This document shows positions 16,581 through 23,887 of a DNA stretch of 32,473 nucleotides, piece after piece. The position numbers and the translations under genes were made by a program. This DNA is from Thermoleophilaceae bacterium (GTDB lineage Bacteria; Actinomycetota; Thermoleophilia; Solirubrobacterales; Thermoleophilaceae). The stretch's first letter is position 1. Each line of letters opens with the position of its first letter. The stretch is taken from contig JADGHQ010000025.1 in the NCBI GenBank assembly GCA_019683805.1, positions 1-32,473 on the forward strand, in the 5' to 3' direction. The notes under the pieces are model-generated. The model was not told where the DNA came from, did not search any database, and saw nothing but the letters and a program-made list of their open reading frames with translations.

Positions 16581-16674
16581 GGTCAGAATTCACGTTCCCT
16601 CGGTCGCGCCCGGGCGGAGGACGCTCGCGTTCCGCCGGTCGGTCTGACATGTTGAAGACTGACCTACGCTTGAG
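16581..16674 (+). promoter_or_regulatory. Promoter/operator region of the second gntR gene
   Basis: Three copies of the shared element occur: GGTCAGA at 16581-16587, GGTCTGAC at 16641-16648 and GACTGACC at 16657-16664. The last abuts a -10-like TACGCT at 16665-16670. The outer GGTC and GACC of the last two copies are inversely oriented across 24 bases. No clear terminator for the preceding operon was seen here, so read-through into gntR copy 2 remains possible. Confidence 0.5.
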
Positions 16675-16698
16675 GTGCCGGCCGCTGCGGACCGGAAC

Positions 16699-17412
16699 AT
16701 GACCCAGCCATCCAACCATCGAGGCTTCTCGCGGCTCCAGCTCGTGTCGCGCTCCCAGCAGGTGCGCGACCAGCTCGAGCAGGCGATCCGCAGCGGCGAC
16801 TACGCCGTCGGCGACCGCCTGCCCTCCGAGCGCGAGCTCGCGCAGATGTTCGGCGTCAGCCGCGTCAGCGTGCGCGAGGCGCTGCGCTCCCTCGAGGCCG
16901 TCGGCCTGGTCGAGGTCAAGCACGGGGCGGGGACGATGGTCGTCGACCCCGCGCAGCGCGCGACGCGGGACCTGAGCCGCTGGATGAAGGCCAACCGGGG
17001 CGAGGTGCTCGAGCTCCTGCACGTGCGCTCCGCGCTCGACGAGCTCGCCGGCGAGGAGGCGGCGAACCGCCGCGACCCGGAGGAGATCGCCGCCGTGCGG
17101 CGCGCCCACGAGGCCTTCGCCGAGGCGGCGGAGGAGGGCCGCGCCGACCGGCTCGCGGACCTCGACACGGAGTTCCACCTCGCGATCGCGGCGGCGTCGG
17201 GTAGCGAGCTCCTGCGCAACCTGCTCGCCGAGCTGCACCACCACCTGGCGGAGTCGCGCGCGGTGTTCTTCGCGCCCGTGAACCGGGGCAAGGCGTCGGC
17301 CAGGGAGCACGGGACGATCGTCGCGGCGATCGAGCGGGGCGACGGCCCCGCGGCGCGCAAGGCGACCAGGGACCACATCGCCTCGGTGCGCAAGGTGATG
17401 GAGAGCGCCTGA
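16699..17412 (+). CDS. GntR-family transcriptional regulator, FadR/FCD subfamily (copy 2)
   Basis: A 237-residue paralogue of the regulator at 2860. The winged helix (QQVRDQLEQAI, RLPSERELAQMFGVSRVSVREA) is nearly identical to copy 1, so both probably recognise the same or overlapping DNA sites. The FCD ligand domain keeps Asp/His in LDTEFHLAI and His in REHGTIV and RDHIASV. ATG 16699 is preferred; GTG 16675 gives eight more residues but lies only four bases after the -10-like TACGCT. It converges on the minus-strand amidohydrolase with one base between the stops. Confidence 0.9.
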   Translation: MTQPSNHRGFSRLQLVSRSQQVRDQLEQAIRSGDYAVGDRLPSERELAQMFGVSRVSVREALRSLEAVGLVEVKHGAGTMVVDPAQRATRDLSRWMKANRGEVLELLHVRSALDELAGEEAANRRDPEEIAAVRRAHEAFAEAAEEGRADRLADLDTEFHLAIAAASGSELLRNLLAELHHHLAESRAVFFAPVNRGKASAREHGTIVAAIERGDGPAARKATRDHIASVRKVMESA

Positions 17413-17413
17413 C

Positions 17414-18550
17414 TCAGCCGCGGACGACCTGACGCGGCCCGGGGCGGCGCGCGAGCGCGTCCTGGAGCGAGTCCGCCGGCACGACCACGAGCTCGGCCGG
17501 GTCGCCGGGCTCCACGCCGCGCCGGCCGCCGCAGACGCCCGCGAGCAGCGCGGAGGGGTCGTCGAGCTGGGCGGCCACGCCCGCCAGCCAGGCCGCCTCG
17601 AGCGGGTCGGCGTCCCCGTAGGGGTAGAAGGCGTCGCGCACGTTGTCCGAGCCGAAGCGGACGGGCGCGCCGTCGGCCACGAGCTCGTGCACGAGCGTGA
17701 GCCCGCGCACGCGCGGCGTCCCGTTGCCGCGGCCCTGGAGGTAGAGGTTGAGCGCCGGCAGCACGACGATCGTGATGCCCGCGTCGGAGACCTTCTCGAC
17801 CACCCGGCGGGCGCGCACCCGCGGGAGCATCGCGAGCGCGCAGCAGTGGCCGGCGGTCACGCGGCCCTCCAGGCCGCGCGCCCGCGTCGCGTCCGCGAGG
17901 TGCTCGAGCCACGAGGCGTCCGGGTCGCAGTGCTCGTCGAGGTGGACGTCGACCGGCGCGCCGGTGTCGCGCGCGAGGTCGAGCAGCGCGTCGAGCGAGG
18001 CGGCCGGATCGGGGTTGAGGGCGACGAAGGCGCCGAGCACGTCCGCGCCGTCCTCGAGCGCGGCCGCGAGCGCGTCGCGGTTGCGGCGCTCGACCGGGTC
18101 TAGCTCGCGCGTCGCGAAGGCGACGATCTCGACCTCGAGCTCGCCGCCCATCCGCCTCGCCGCCGCGCGCACGGCGCGGCGGTCGCGCTTGCCGCCGTCC
18201 ATCGGCGAGTGGTCGACGTGGGTGCGCATGCGCACGGCGCCGTGCGCCGCCGCGCGGCGGAACAGCTCGAGCGCGCGCTCCTCCACCTCCTCGGGGGAGA
18301 AGGTCGCGCGCATGGCCTCGGTCATCTCGATCGCGTCGAGGAGGTCGCGCGGCACGCGCGGGATCGGCGCGAAGGCGCGGTCGCCGTGCGTGTGCGGCTC
18401 GTGGAACGCCGGCAGCACGAGCCGGCCCGACGGCGGCGCGGCCGAGCGCTCGACGGAGGCGACGCGACCGTTCTCGAGCCGGACGTCCCAGACGCCCTCG
18501 CGCCCGGGCAGCGCCACCGCCGCGAGCTCGCGCGCGCCGCCGCTACTCAT
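17414..18550 (-). CDS. Cytosine deaminase (CodA)-like amidohydrolase
   Basis: A 378-residue amidohydrolase-superfamily enzyme. Metal ligands and catalytic residues match the CodA pattern: His53-x-His55 (EPHTHGD), His203 with Glu206 in the HxxE motif (VHLDEH), His235 (AGHC) and Asp302 (GSDN). The LYLQGRG and RGLTLVHELV segments also follow CodA. Members deaminate cytosine, creatinine or isoguanine-type rings, or act on related cyclic amidines. It overlaps the upstream amidohydrolase by eight bases, so the two form one leftward unit. Creatinine or another amidine ring is possible but unproven. Confidence 0.88.
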   Translation of the reverse strand: MSSGGARELAAVALPGREGVWDVRLENGRVASVERSAAPPSGRLVLPAFHEPHTHGDRAFAPIPRVPRDLLDAIEMTEAMRATFSPEEVEERALELFRRAAAHGAVRMRTHVDHSPMDGGKRDRRAVRAAARRMGGELEVEIVAFATRELDPVERRNRDALAAALEDGADVLGAFVALNPDPAASLDALLDLARDTGAPVDVHLDEHCDPDASWLEHLADATRARGLEGRVTAGHCCALAMLPRVRARRVVEKVSDAGITIVVLPALNLYLQGRGNGTPRVRGLTLVHELVADGAPVRFGSDNVRDAFYPYGDADPLEAAWLAGVAAQLDDPSALLAGVCGGRRGVEPGDPAELVVVPADSLQDALARRPGPRQVVRG

Positions 18551-19982
18551 ACAGCGACGTCGTGACCGGCACGTCCCCGTGCAGGCCGGCGCGCTTGACG
18601 ATCGCCGCCGCCCGCTCGCGCGCCTCCGCGCGCAGCGCGGGCTCGTCGACGGTCACCACGCGGCCGTCGTGGTAGAGGCGCCGGCCGTCGACCCAGGTCT
18701 CGGCGATGCTCGCCGAGCTGACCGACCAGACGAGCGCCTGCAGCGGGTCGTGGAACGGCGCCCACTCGAAGTGGTCGAGGTCGAAGAGCACGAAGTCGGC
18801 CTTCTTGCCGGGCTCGAGCGAGCCGATCTCGTCGTCCCAGCCGAGCGCGCGCGCCCCCTCGATCGTCGCCATCCGCAGCGCCTTGCGGGCGCCGACGAGG
18901 TCGGCGTCGAGCCGCGCGTCCTTGAACAGCCCCGCGACGAGGTAGAGCTGGCGCATCAGGTTCATGTTGCCGGCGGCGGAGACCCCGTCGGTGCCGAGCC
19001 CGACGGTGACGCCGGCGTCGAGCAGCTCGGGGTACTTGCCGATGCAGGTCGCGCCCTTGGCGAGCTTGAGCGAGGTCGAGGGGCAGAACGCGACGCTCGT
19101 CCCGTGGCTTGCGAGCAGCCCGACCTCCTCGTCGTTGACCGCGACGGCGTGCGCGAGCACGAGGTTCGAGCCGAGGCCGTCGTGCTCGGCGATGCGGGTC
19201 ACGGGCCAGCGGCCGTAGCGGCGCTCCGAGATCTGGGACTCCTCGATGTTCGAGGCGATGTGGTAGGTGGTGCCCACTCCCAGCCGCTCCGCGAGCGCGC
19301 GCGCGCCGACGTGCAGCTCGAGCGTGCACGGCTCCTTGCCCTCGATGTTGACCCAGCAGCGGATGCGGCCGTCGGCGTAGCCGTCCCAGTCGCGCACGCA
19401 CTGCTCGAGGACCTCGAGCGCGACCTCGTGGTTGGGGAAGAAGTGGTGCTCGACCATCTCGTCCGACCACCCCGGCGGGATCTCCGCCGGCTTGTTGTCG
19501 GCGGCGTGGCGGCCCGTGATGCCGCGGATGCCCGTCTCGGCCGCGGCGCGCGCGGTGACGCCCGGGTCGTTCTGGGCGCCCATGTCGAGGAAGCAGGTCG
19601 TGCCGCAGCGCAGCATCTCGGTGGTGCCGAGCGAGACGCTGACGCTCTCGTCCGACTCGCTGACGTGCGCGTAGAACGGCTTGGCCCAGTGGAACACCCA
19701 CGCGCGGGTCGCGAGGTTGTCCGGGAACACCGCGCGCGAGAGCGTCTCCGAGAGGTGCACGTGGGTGTCGACGAAGCCGGGCGTGACGCCCAGGCGCCTG
19801 GCGTCGCGCACCTCGTCGCGCTCGCTCGGCGGGTGCTCGGCGAGGACCTCGTCGGAGGGCCCGATGGCGAGGATGCGGTCGCGCTCGATGACCAGCGTGG
19901 CGTCGCGCAGCTGGCGGTCGTCGGCGTCGGCGGTGAGCGCCCAGTCCAGGTGGGTGAAGTACGTCCGTCCCGTAGTGGTCAT
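18543..19982 (-). CDS. Amidohydrolase, TrzA/SAH-deaminase-like (ATZ/TRZ family)
   Basis: A 479-residue amidohydrolase of the chlorohydrolase/S-adenosylhomocysteine deaminase group. Ligands are His74-x-His76 (DTHVHLS), His241, His278 (LAHAV) and Asp332 (GTDGVSAAGNMN). The residue three after His241 is Ser244, where deaminases of this group usually carry a catalytic Glu, so the chemistry may differ. The ATG at 19982 was chosen over an upstream extension to 20120 because the extra sequence is low-complexity and holds the promoter; the protein then begins MTTTGRTYF. The gene is nearly leaderless. Confidence 0.88.
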   Translation of the reverse strand: MTTTGRTYFTHLDWALTADADDRQLRDATLVIERDRILAIGPSDEVLAEHPPSERDEVRDARRLGVTPGFVDTHVHLSETLSRAVFPDNLATRAWVFHWAKPFYAHVSESDESVSVSLGTTEMLRCGTTCFLDMGAQNDPGVTARAAAETGIRGITGRHAADNKPAEIPPGWSDEMVEHHFFPNHEVALEVLEQCVRDWDGYADGRIRCWVNIEGKEPCTLELHVGARALAERLGVGTTYHIASNIEESQISERRYGRWPVTRIAEHDGLGSNLVLAHAVAVNDEEVGLLASHGTSVAFCPSTSLKLAKGATCIGKYPELLDAGVTVGLGTDGVSAAGNMNLMRQLYLVAGLFKDARLDADLVGARKALRMATIEGARALGWDDEIGSLEPGKKADFVLFDLDHFEWAPFHDPLQALVWSVSSASIAETWVDGRRLYHDGRVVTVDEPALRAEARERAAAIVKRAGLHGDVPVTTSLYE

Positions 19983-19994
19983 ACGACTGACCAC
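19975..19994 (-). promoter_or_regulatory. 20-bp palindrome (operator) over the amidohydrolase start
   Basis: A perfect inverted repeat GTGGTCA-N6-TGACCAC covers the last bases of the -10 box and the start codon of the minus-strand amidohydrolase at 19982. Its arms carry the TGGTCA core seen at the gntR promoters. Its placement would block both transcription and start-codon access when bound. Confidence 0.7.
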
Positions 19995-20021
19995 ATTACT
20001 CTTCTGGGGACCTGGGGTCAA
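19993..20021 (-). promoter_or_regulatory. Sigma-70-type promoter of the minus-strand amidohydrolase operon
   Basis: On the complement, TTGACC (20016-20021) and TAATGT (19993-19998) are separated by exactly 17 bases. Ten bases lie between the -10 and the ATG at 19982, so the transcript should have a leader of only a few bases. No Shine-Dalgarno is present. Confidence 0.7.
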
Positions 20022-20071
20022 GGCTGGCTGGCGGCCGGGGTCAAGGACGGCGGGCAGCCTGGGGGCGAGGA

Positions 20072-20110
20072 TGGCCGACGGCCGGGCGGGCGAGGGATTG
20101 GCCGACGGCC
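20072..20110. repeat. Two 12-bp direct repeats, each a small palindrome
   Basis: TGGCCGACGGCC occurs at 20072-20083 and again at 20099-20110, 27 bases start to start. Each copy contains GGCCG-A-CGGCC. The second ends three bases before the TTGACA of the gcvT promoter. The spacing suits paired binding of an activator, but chance in GC-rich DNA cannot be excluded. Confidence 0.45.
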
Positions 20111-20113
20111 AAG

Positions 20114-20149
20114 TTGACACGTGGACTGTGGTCTGACAACCTACCGCTC
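20114..20149 (+). promoter_or_regulatory. Promoter of the glycine cleavage operon
   Basis: A perfect -35 TTGACA (20114-20119) is followed 17 bases later by CAACCT (20137-20142), with TGA before it as an extended -10. Seven bases then lead to GTG 20150, predicting a leaderless transcript. Between the boxes lie tandem TGGACTG (20122-20128) and TGGTCTG (20129-20135), the shared element. No glycine riboswitch can fit, as no leader exists. Confidence 0.55.
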
Positions 20150-21223
20150 GTGCCGTCGCTGCGCCGCACCGCGCTGCACGCCCGCCACGTCGCCGCGGGC
20201 GCGCGGCTCGTTCCCTTCGCGGGCTGGGAGATGCCGGTCCAGTACGAGGGGATCCGCGCCGAGCACCTGCGCGTGCGCGAGGCCGCCGGCGTCTTCGACG
20301 TCTCCCACATGGGCCAGATCGAGACGCGCGGCCCCGACGCCCAGGCGTTCCTGCAGCGCGTGCTCACCAACGACGTCGCCCGCATCGACGTCGGCGGCGC
20401 GCAGTACTCCCTCCTCTGCCGCGAGGACGGCGGCGTGCTCGACGACCTCTTCACCTACCGGCTCGACGAGGCCCGCTACCTCACCGTCACCAACGCGGCC
20501 AACCACGAGCGCGACCTCGCCTGGATGCAACGTCACGCCGCGGGGTTCGACGTCGAGGTGGTCGACCGCGCCGACGCCTACGCGATGCTCGCAGTGCAGG
20601 GGCCGGCCGCGCGCGGCCTGGTGGCGGCGCTCGCCGACGGGGAGCTGCCCGCGCGCTTCCACACGGCGGAGCTCGCCGTCGCCGGCCGCCCGGCGCTCGT
20701 CTGCGGGACGGGCTACACGGGGGAGGACGGCGTCGAGATCCTCTGCGCGCCGGAGGACGCGGCCGCCGTCTGGGACGCGGTCGTCGCCGGCGGCGCCGGG
20801 CCGGTCGGGCTGGGCGCGCGCGACACGCTGCGCCTCGAGGCCTGCTACCACCTCTACGGCAACGACCTCTCTCCCGAGCGCGGGCCGATCGAGGCCGGGC
20901 TCGGCTGGTGCTGCAAGGAGGAGACGGGGTTCATCGGCTCGGAGGCCGTCGCCGCCGTGCGCGCGGCCGGGCCGGCCGAGCGGCTCGTCTCCTTCACCAT
21001 GGTCGACGCCGGGATCGCGCGCGCGGGCAACCCCGTGCTCGGCGGCGGCGTGGTGACGAGCGGCACGCTCTCGCCCTGCCTCGGGATCGGCGCGGGGCTC
21101 GCATACGTCCCGGCCGAGCGCGCCGAGGTGGGCACCGAGCTCGAGATCGACGTGCGGGGCACGACGCGCCGGGCGCGGGTCGTGCCGCGTCCCATCTACC
21201 GCAAGGAGGAGGTCGACGCATGA
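20150..21223 (+). CDS. gcvT: Glycine cleavage system T protein (aminomethyltransferase)
   Basis: Transfers the methylene group of the lipoyl-bound aminomethyl intermediate to tetrahydrofolate, releasing ammonia; 357 residues. It begins [14 protein letters not shown] and continues with [22 protein letters not shown] and [10 protein letters not shown], all characteristic of GcvT. GTG 20150 is preferred over TTG 20114, because family members start just before the TALHxRHV segment and the upstream TTGACA is a -35 box. It is the first gene of gcvT-glyA-gcvPA-gcvPB. Confidence 0.95.
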   Translation: MPSLRRTALHARHVAAGARLVPFAGWEMPVQYEGIRAEHLRVREAAGVFDVSHMGQIETRGPDAQAFLQRVLTNDVARIDVGGAQYSLLCREDGGVLDDLFTYRLDEARYLTVTNAANHERDLAWMQRHAAGFDVEVVDRADAYAMLAVQGPAARGLVAALADGELPARFHTAELAVAGRPALVCGTGYTGEDGVEILCAPEDAAAVWDAVVAGGAGPVGLGARDTLRLEACYHLYGNDLSPERGPIEAGLGWCCKEETGFIGSEAVAAVRAAGPAERLVSFTMVDAGIARAGNPVLGGGVVTSGTLSPCLGIGAGLAYVPAERAEVGTELEIDVRGTTRRARVVPRPIYRKEEVDA

Positions 21224-21279
21224 CGAGAGAGCCGCGCAGCCCGTCCGAGGTCCCGAGCCGATGCGGGGGCGCGCGATGA
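21220..21279 (+). CDS. 19-residue mini-ORF coupling gcvT to glyA
   Basis: An open frame of 19 codons ([19 protein letters not shown]). Its ATG overlaps the gcvT stop (ATGA at 21220-21223) and follows AAGGAGGAGG at 21203-21212 by seven bases. Its stop overlaps the preferred glyA start (ATGA at 21276-21279). This geometry fits a coupling or leader peptide. However, the Shine-Dalgarno also encodes Lys-Glu-Glu of GcvT, so chance is possible. Confidence 0.35.
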   Translation: MTREPRSPSEVPSRCGGAR

Positions 21280-22565
21280 CCGCCCTGCCGCCCGGCTTCT
21301 TCGAGCGGCCGCTCGCCGAGGTCGACCCCGAGATCGCCGCGGTGCTCGCGCGCGAGCTCGAGCGTCAGCAGACGACGCTCGAGATGATCGCCTCCGAGAA
21401 CTTCGTGCCCCGGGCCGTGCTCGAGTGCCAGGGCAGCGTGCTGACGAACAAGTACGCGGAGGGCTACCCGGGCAGGCGCTACTACGGCGGCTGCGAGCAC
21501 GTCGACGTCTCCGAGCAGCTCGCGATCGACCGCGCCAAGGCCCTCTTCGGCGCCGAGCACGCGAACGTCCAGCCGCACTCGGGCGCGCAGGCGAACGCCG
21601 CCGTCTACCAGGCGCTGCTCGAGCCGGGCGACCGGCTCATGGGCATGAAGCTCGACCACGGCGGCCATCTCACGCACGGGATGCGCCTCAACGTATCGGG
21701 CCGCCTCTACGAGGTAGTGCCCTACGGCGTGCGCGAGGACACCGGGCTGATCGACATGGACGAGGTCGCGGCGATCGCGCGCGAGGCGCGCCCGAAGCTG
21801 ATCGTCGCCGGCTGGTCCGCCTACCCGCGGCAGCTCGACTTCGCGGCGTTCCGGCGGATCGCCGACGAGGTGGGCGCCTACCTGATGGTCGACATGGCGC
21901 ACTTCGCGGGCCTCGTGGCCGCGGGGCTGCACCCCAGCCCCGTGCCGCACGCCGACGTCGTCACGACGACCATCCACAAGACGCTCGGCGGCGGCCGCGG
22001 CGGCATGATCCTCTGCCGCTCCGACTACGCGAAGAAGATCGACTCGGCCGTCTTCCCCGGCCAGCAGGGCGGCCCGCTCGAGCACGTCATCGCCGCGAAG
22101 GCGGTCGCTCTCAGGATCGCCGCGAGCCCCGAGTTCCGCGAGCGCCAGGAGCGCACGCTCGCCGGCGCGCGGGCGATCGCCGCGGCGCTGCTCGAGGCCG
22201 CCGACGACGGCATCGGCGTGTGGTCGGGCGGCACGGACGTGCACCTCGTCGTGGCCGACCTGCGGCACTCGCCGCTCGACGGCAAGCAGGCCGAGGACCG
22301 CCTCGACGCCATCGGGATCACCGCCAACCGCAACGCGGTGCCGTTCGACCCGCGCCCGCCGATGGTCTCGTCGGGCGTGCGCCTGGGCACGCCGGCGCTC
22401 GCCACGCGCGGCCTCCAGGTGGACGACTTCGCCGAGCTCGGCGAGGTGATCCGCGTCGCGCTCGGCCCCGACTTCGACGCGCGCCGCGATGAGCTGCGCG
22501 AGCGCTGCGCGGCGATAGCGCGGCGCTACCCGCTCTACGAGTCCCTGGCGGTGGCCGCGGCATGA
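21276..22565 (+). CDS. glyA: Serine hydroxymethyltransferase
   Basis: PLP enzyme interconverting serine and glycine with tetrahydrofolate/5,10-methylene-THF; 429 residues from ATG 21276. Family hallmarks include [43 protein letters not shown] and [18 protein letters not shown]. The PLP lysine lies in [13 protein letters not shown]; the usual form is TTTHKTLRGPRGG, so the residues after the lysine are unusual. ATG 21261 is an in-frame alternative start with five more residues. Downstream it overlaps gcvPA by ATGA. Confidence 0.95.
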   Translation: MTALPPGFFERPLAEVDPEIAAVLARELERQQTTLEMIASENFVPRAVLECQGSVLTNKYAEGYPGRRYYGGCEHVDVSEQLAIDRAKALFGAEHANVQPHSGAQANAAVYQALLEPGDRLMGMKLDHGGHLTHGMRLNVSGRLYEVVPYGVREDTGLIDMDEVAAIAREARPKLIVAGWSAYPRQLDFAAFRRIADEVGAYLMVDMAHFAGLVAAGLHPSPVPHADVVTTTIHKTLGGGRGGMILCRSDYAKKIDSAVFPGQQGGPLEHVIAAKAVALRIAASPEFRERQERTLAGARAIAAALLEAADDGIGVWSGGTDVHLVVADLRHSPLDGKQAEDRLDAIGITANRNAVPFDPRPPMVSSGVRLGTPALATRGLQVDDFAELGEVIRVALGPDFDARRDELRERCAAIARRYPLYESLAVAAA

Positions 22566-23887
22566 GCCGCTACACCGCTCTCGCACCCGCCGACCGCGAG
22601 GCGATGCTGGCCGAGATCGGCGTCTCGAGCGTCGAGGAGCTGTTCGCCGCGATCCCCGCCGAGCTGCGCCTCGAGCGCCCGCTCGACCTGCCGCAGGGGA
22701 TGCCCGAGCAGGACGTCTTCGCGCACCTGCGCGAGCTGGCGGAGCGGAACGTGTCCTGCGACGACGAGCTGTCCTTCCTCGGCGGGGGGATGTACGACCA
22801 CTACGTCCCGGCGCTCGTCGACATGCTGATGTCGCGCTCCGAGTTCCTGACGCCGTACACGCCCTACCAGCCCGAGATCTCGCAGGGCGGCCTGCAGGTG
22901 ATGTTCGAGTACCAGACCGCGATCTGCGAGCTGACGGCGCTGCCGGTCTCGAACGCCTCGGTCTACGAGGGGCCGACCGCGCTCGCGTCCGCGGGCTACC
23001 TCGCGCGGCTCGCCGGGGGCGAGGGCCGCTTCGTCGTCTCGGCGGGCGTGCACCCGCACTCGCTCGAGACGCTGCGGGCGTACGCGCGCGGCTTCGGCGC
23101 CGAGGTCGCGGTGGTCCCGCTGCGCGACGGCGTCACGGACCTCGGCGCCTGGCGCGAGGCGGTGGACGGCGCGACCGCGGCCGTGTTCTTCCAGAACCCC
23201 AACTTCCTCGGGGCGGTCGAGGACGCGCAGGCGCTCGCCGCCGTCGAGGGGCCGGTCGTGGTCGCGGCCTACGACCCGATCGCGCTCGGCATCCTCAAGC
23301 CGCCCGGCGAGTGCGGGGTCGACGTCTGCGTCGGGGAGGGCCAGCCGCTCGGGAACCGGCTCGACTTCGGGGGGCCGTCGTTCGGCTTCTTCGCCGCCCG
23401 CGAGGAGTACCTCCGCCAGATGCCGGGCCGCATCGCGGGCGAGACGGTGGACGTGGACGGACGGCGGGGGTTCGTGCTGACGCTGCAGACGCGCGAGCAG
23501 CACATCCGGCGGGAGAAGGCGACGAGCAACATCTGCACGGCGCAGGCGCTCAACGCGCTCGCCGGGGTGGTGTACCTCTCCTGGCTCGGGCGCCGGGGGC
23601 TCGTCGAGCTCGCCGAGCTGCTGCTGCAGCGCACGCACTATGCGCGCGAGACGCTCTGCGCGATCGACGGGGTCGAGCCGCTGCACACCCAGCCCGTGAT
23701 CCGCGAGTTCGCGGTGCGGCTGCCCGCGCCCGTCGCCGAGGTGGTCGAGCGCTGCGCGACCCGGGGCGTCAACCCGGGGCTCGCGCTGCGCGAGGAGAAC
23801 GCGCTGCTCGTCGCGATCACCGAGCAGCGCTCGCGCGCGGACATCGACCGCCTGGCCGAGGTGCTGCGCGAGGCGGTGGCCGCGTGA
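22562..23887 (+). CDS. gcvPA: Glycine dehydrogenase (decarboxylating) subunit 1
   Basis: N-terminal half of the two-subunit P protein, 441 residues, which decarboxylates glycine and loads the aminomethyl group onto lipoyl-GcvH. Recognisable segments are [41 protein letters not shown] and the [10 protein letters not shown] region. The two-subunit form is common in Gram-positives and thermophiles, whereas proteobacterial and many actinobacterial GcvP proteins are single-chain. It is coupled to glyA by ATGA and to gcvPB by GTGA. Confidence 0.95.
   Translation: MSRYTALAPADREAMLAEIGVSSVEELFAAIPAELRLERPLDLPQGMPEQDVFAHLRELAERNVSCDDELSFLGGGMYDHYVPALVDMLMSRSEFLTPYTPYQPEISQGGLQVMFEYQTAICELTALPVSNASVYEGPTALASAGYLARLAGGEGRFVVSAGVHPHSLETLRAYARGFGAEVAVVPLRDGVTDLGAWREAVDGATAAVFFQNPNFLGAVEDAQALAAVEGPVVVAAYDPIALGILKPPGECGVDVCVGEGQPLGNRLDFGGPSFGFFAAREEYLRQMPGRIAGETVDVDGRRGFVLTLQTREQHIRREKATSNICTAQALNALAGVVYLSWLGRRGLVELAELLLQRTHYARETLCAIDGVEPLHTQPVIREFAVRLPAPVAEVVERCATRGVNPGLALREENALLVAITEQRSRADIDRLAEVLREAVAA

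Noticed and set aside
19983-20149. Glycine riboswitch upstream of gcvT
   Set aside because: The promoter leaves no room for a leader RNA, and no aptamer-like pairing was seen in the region.
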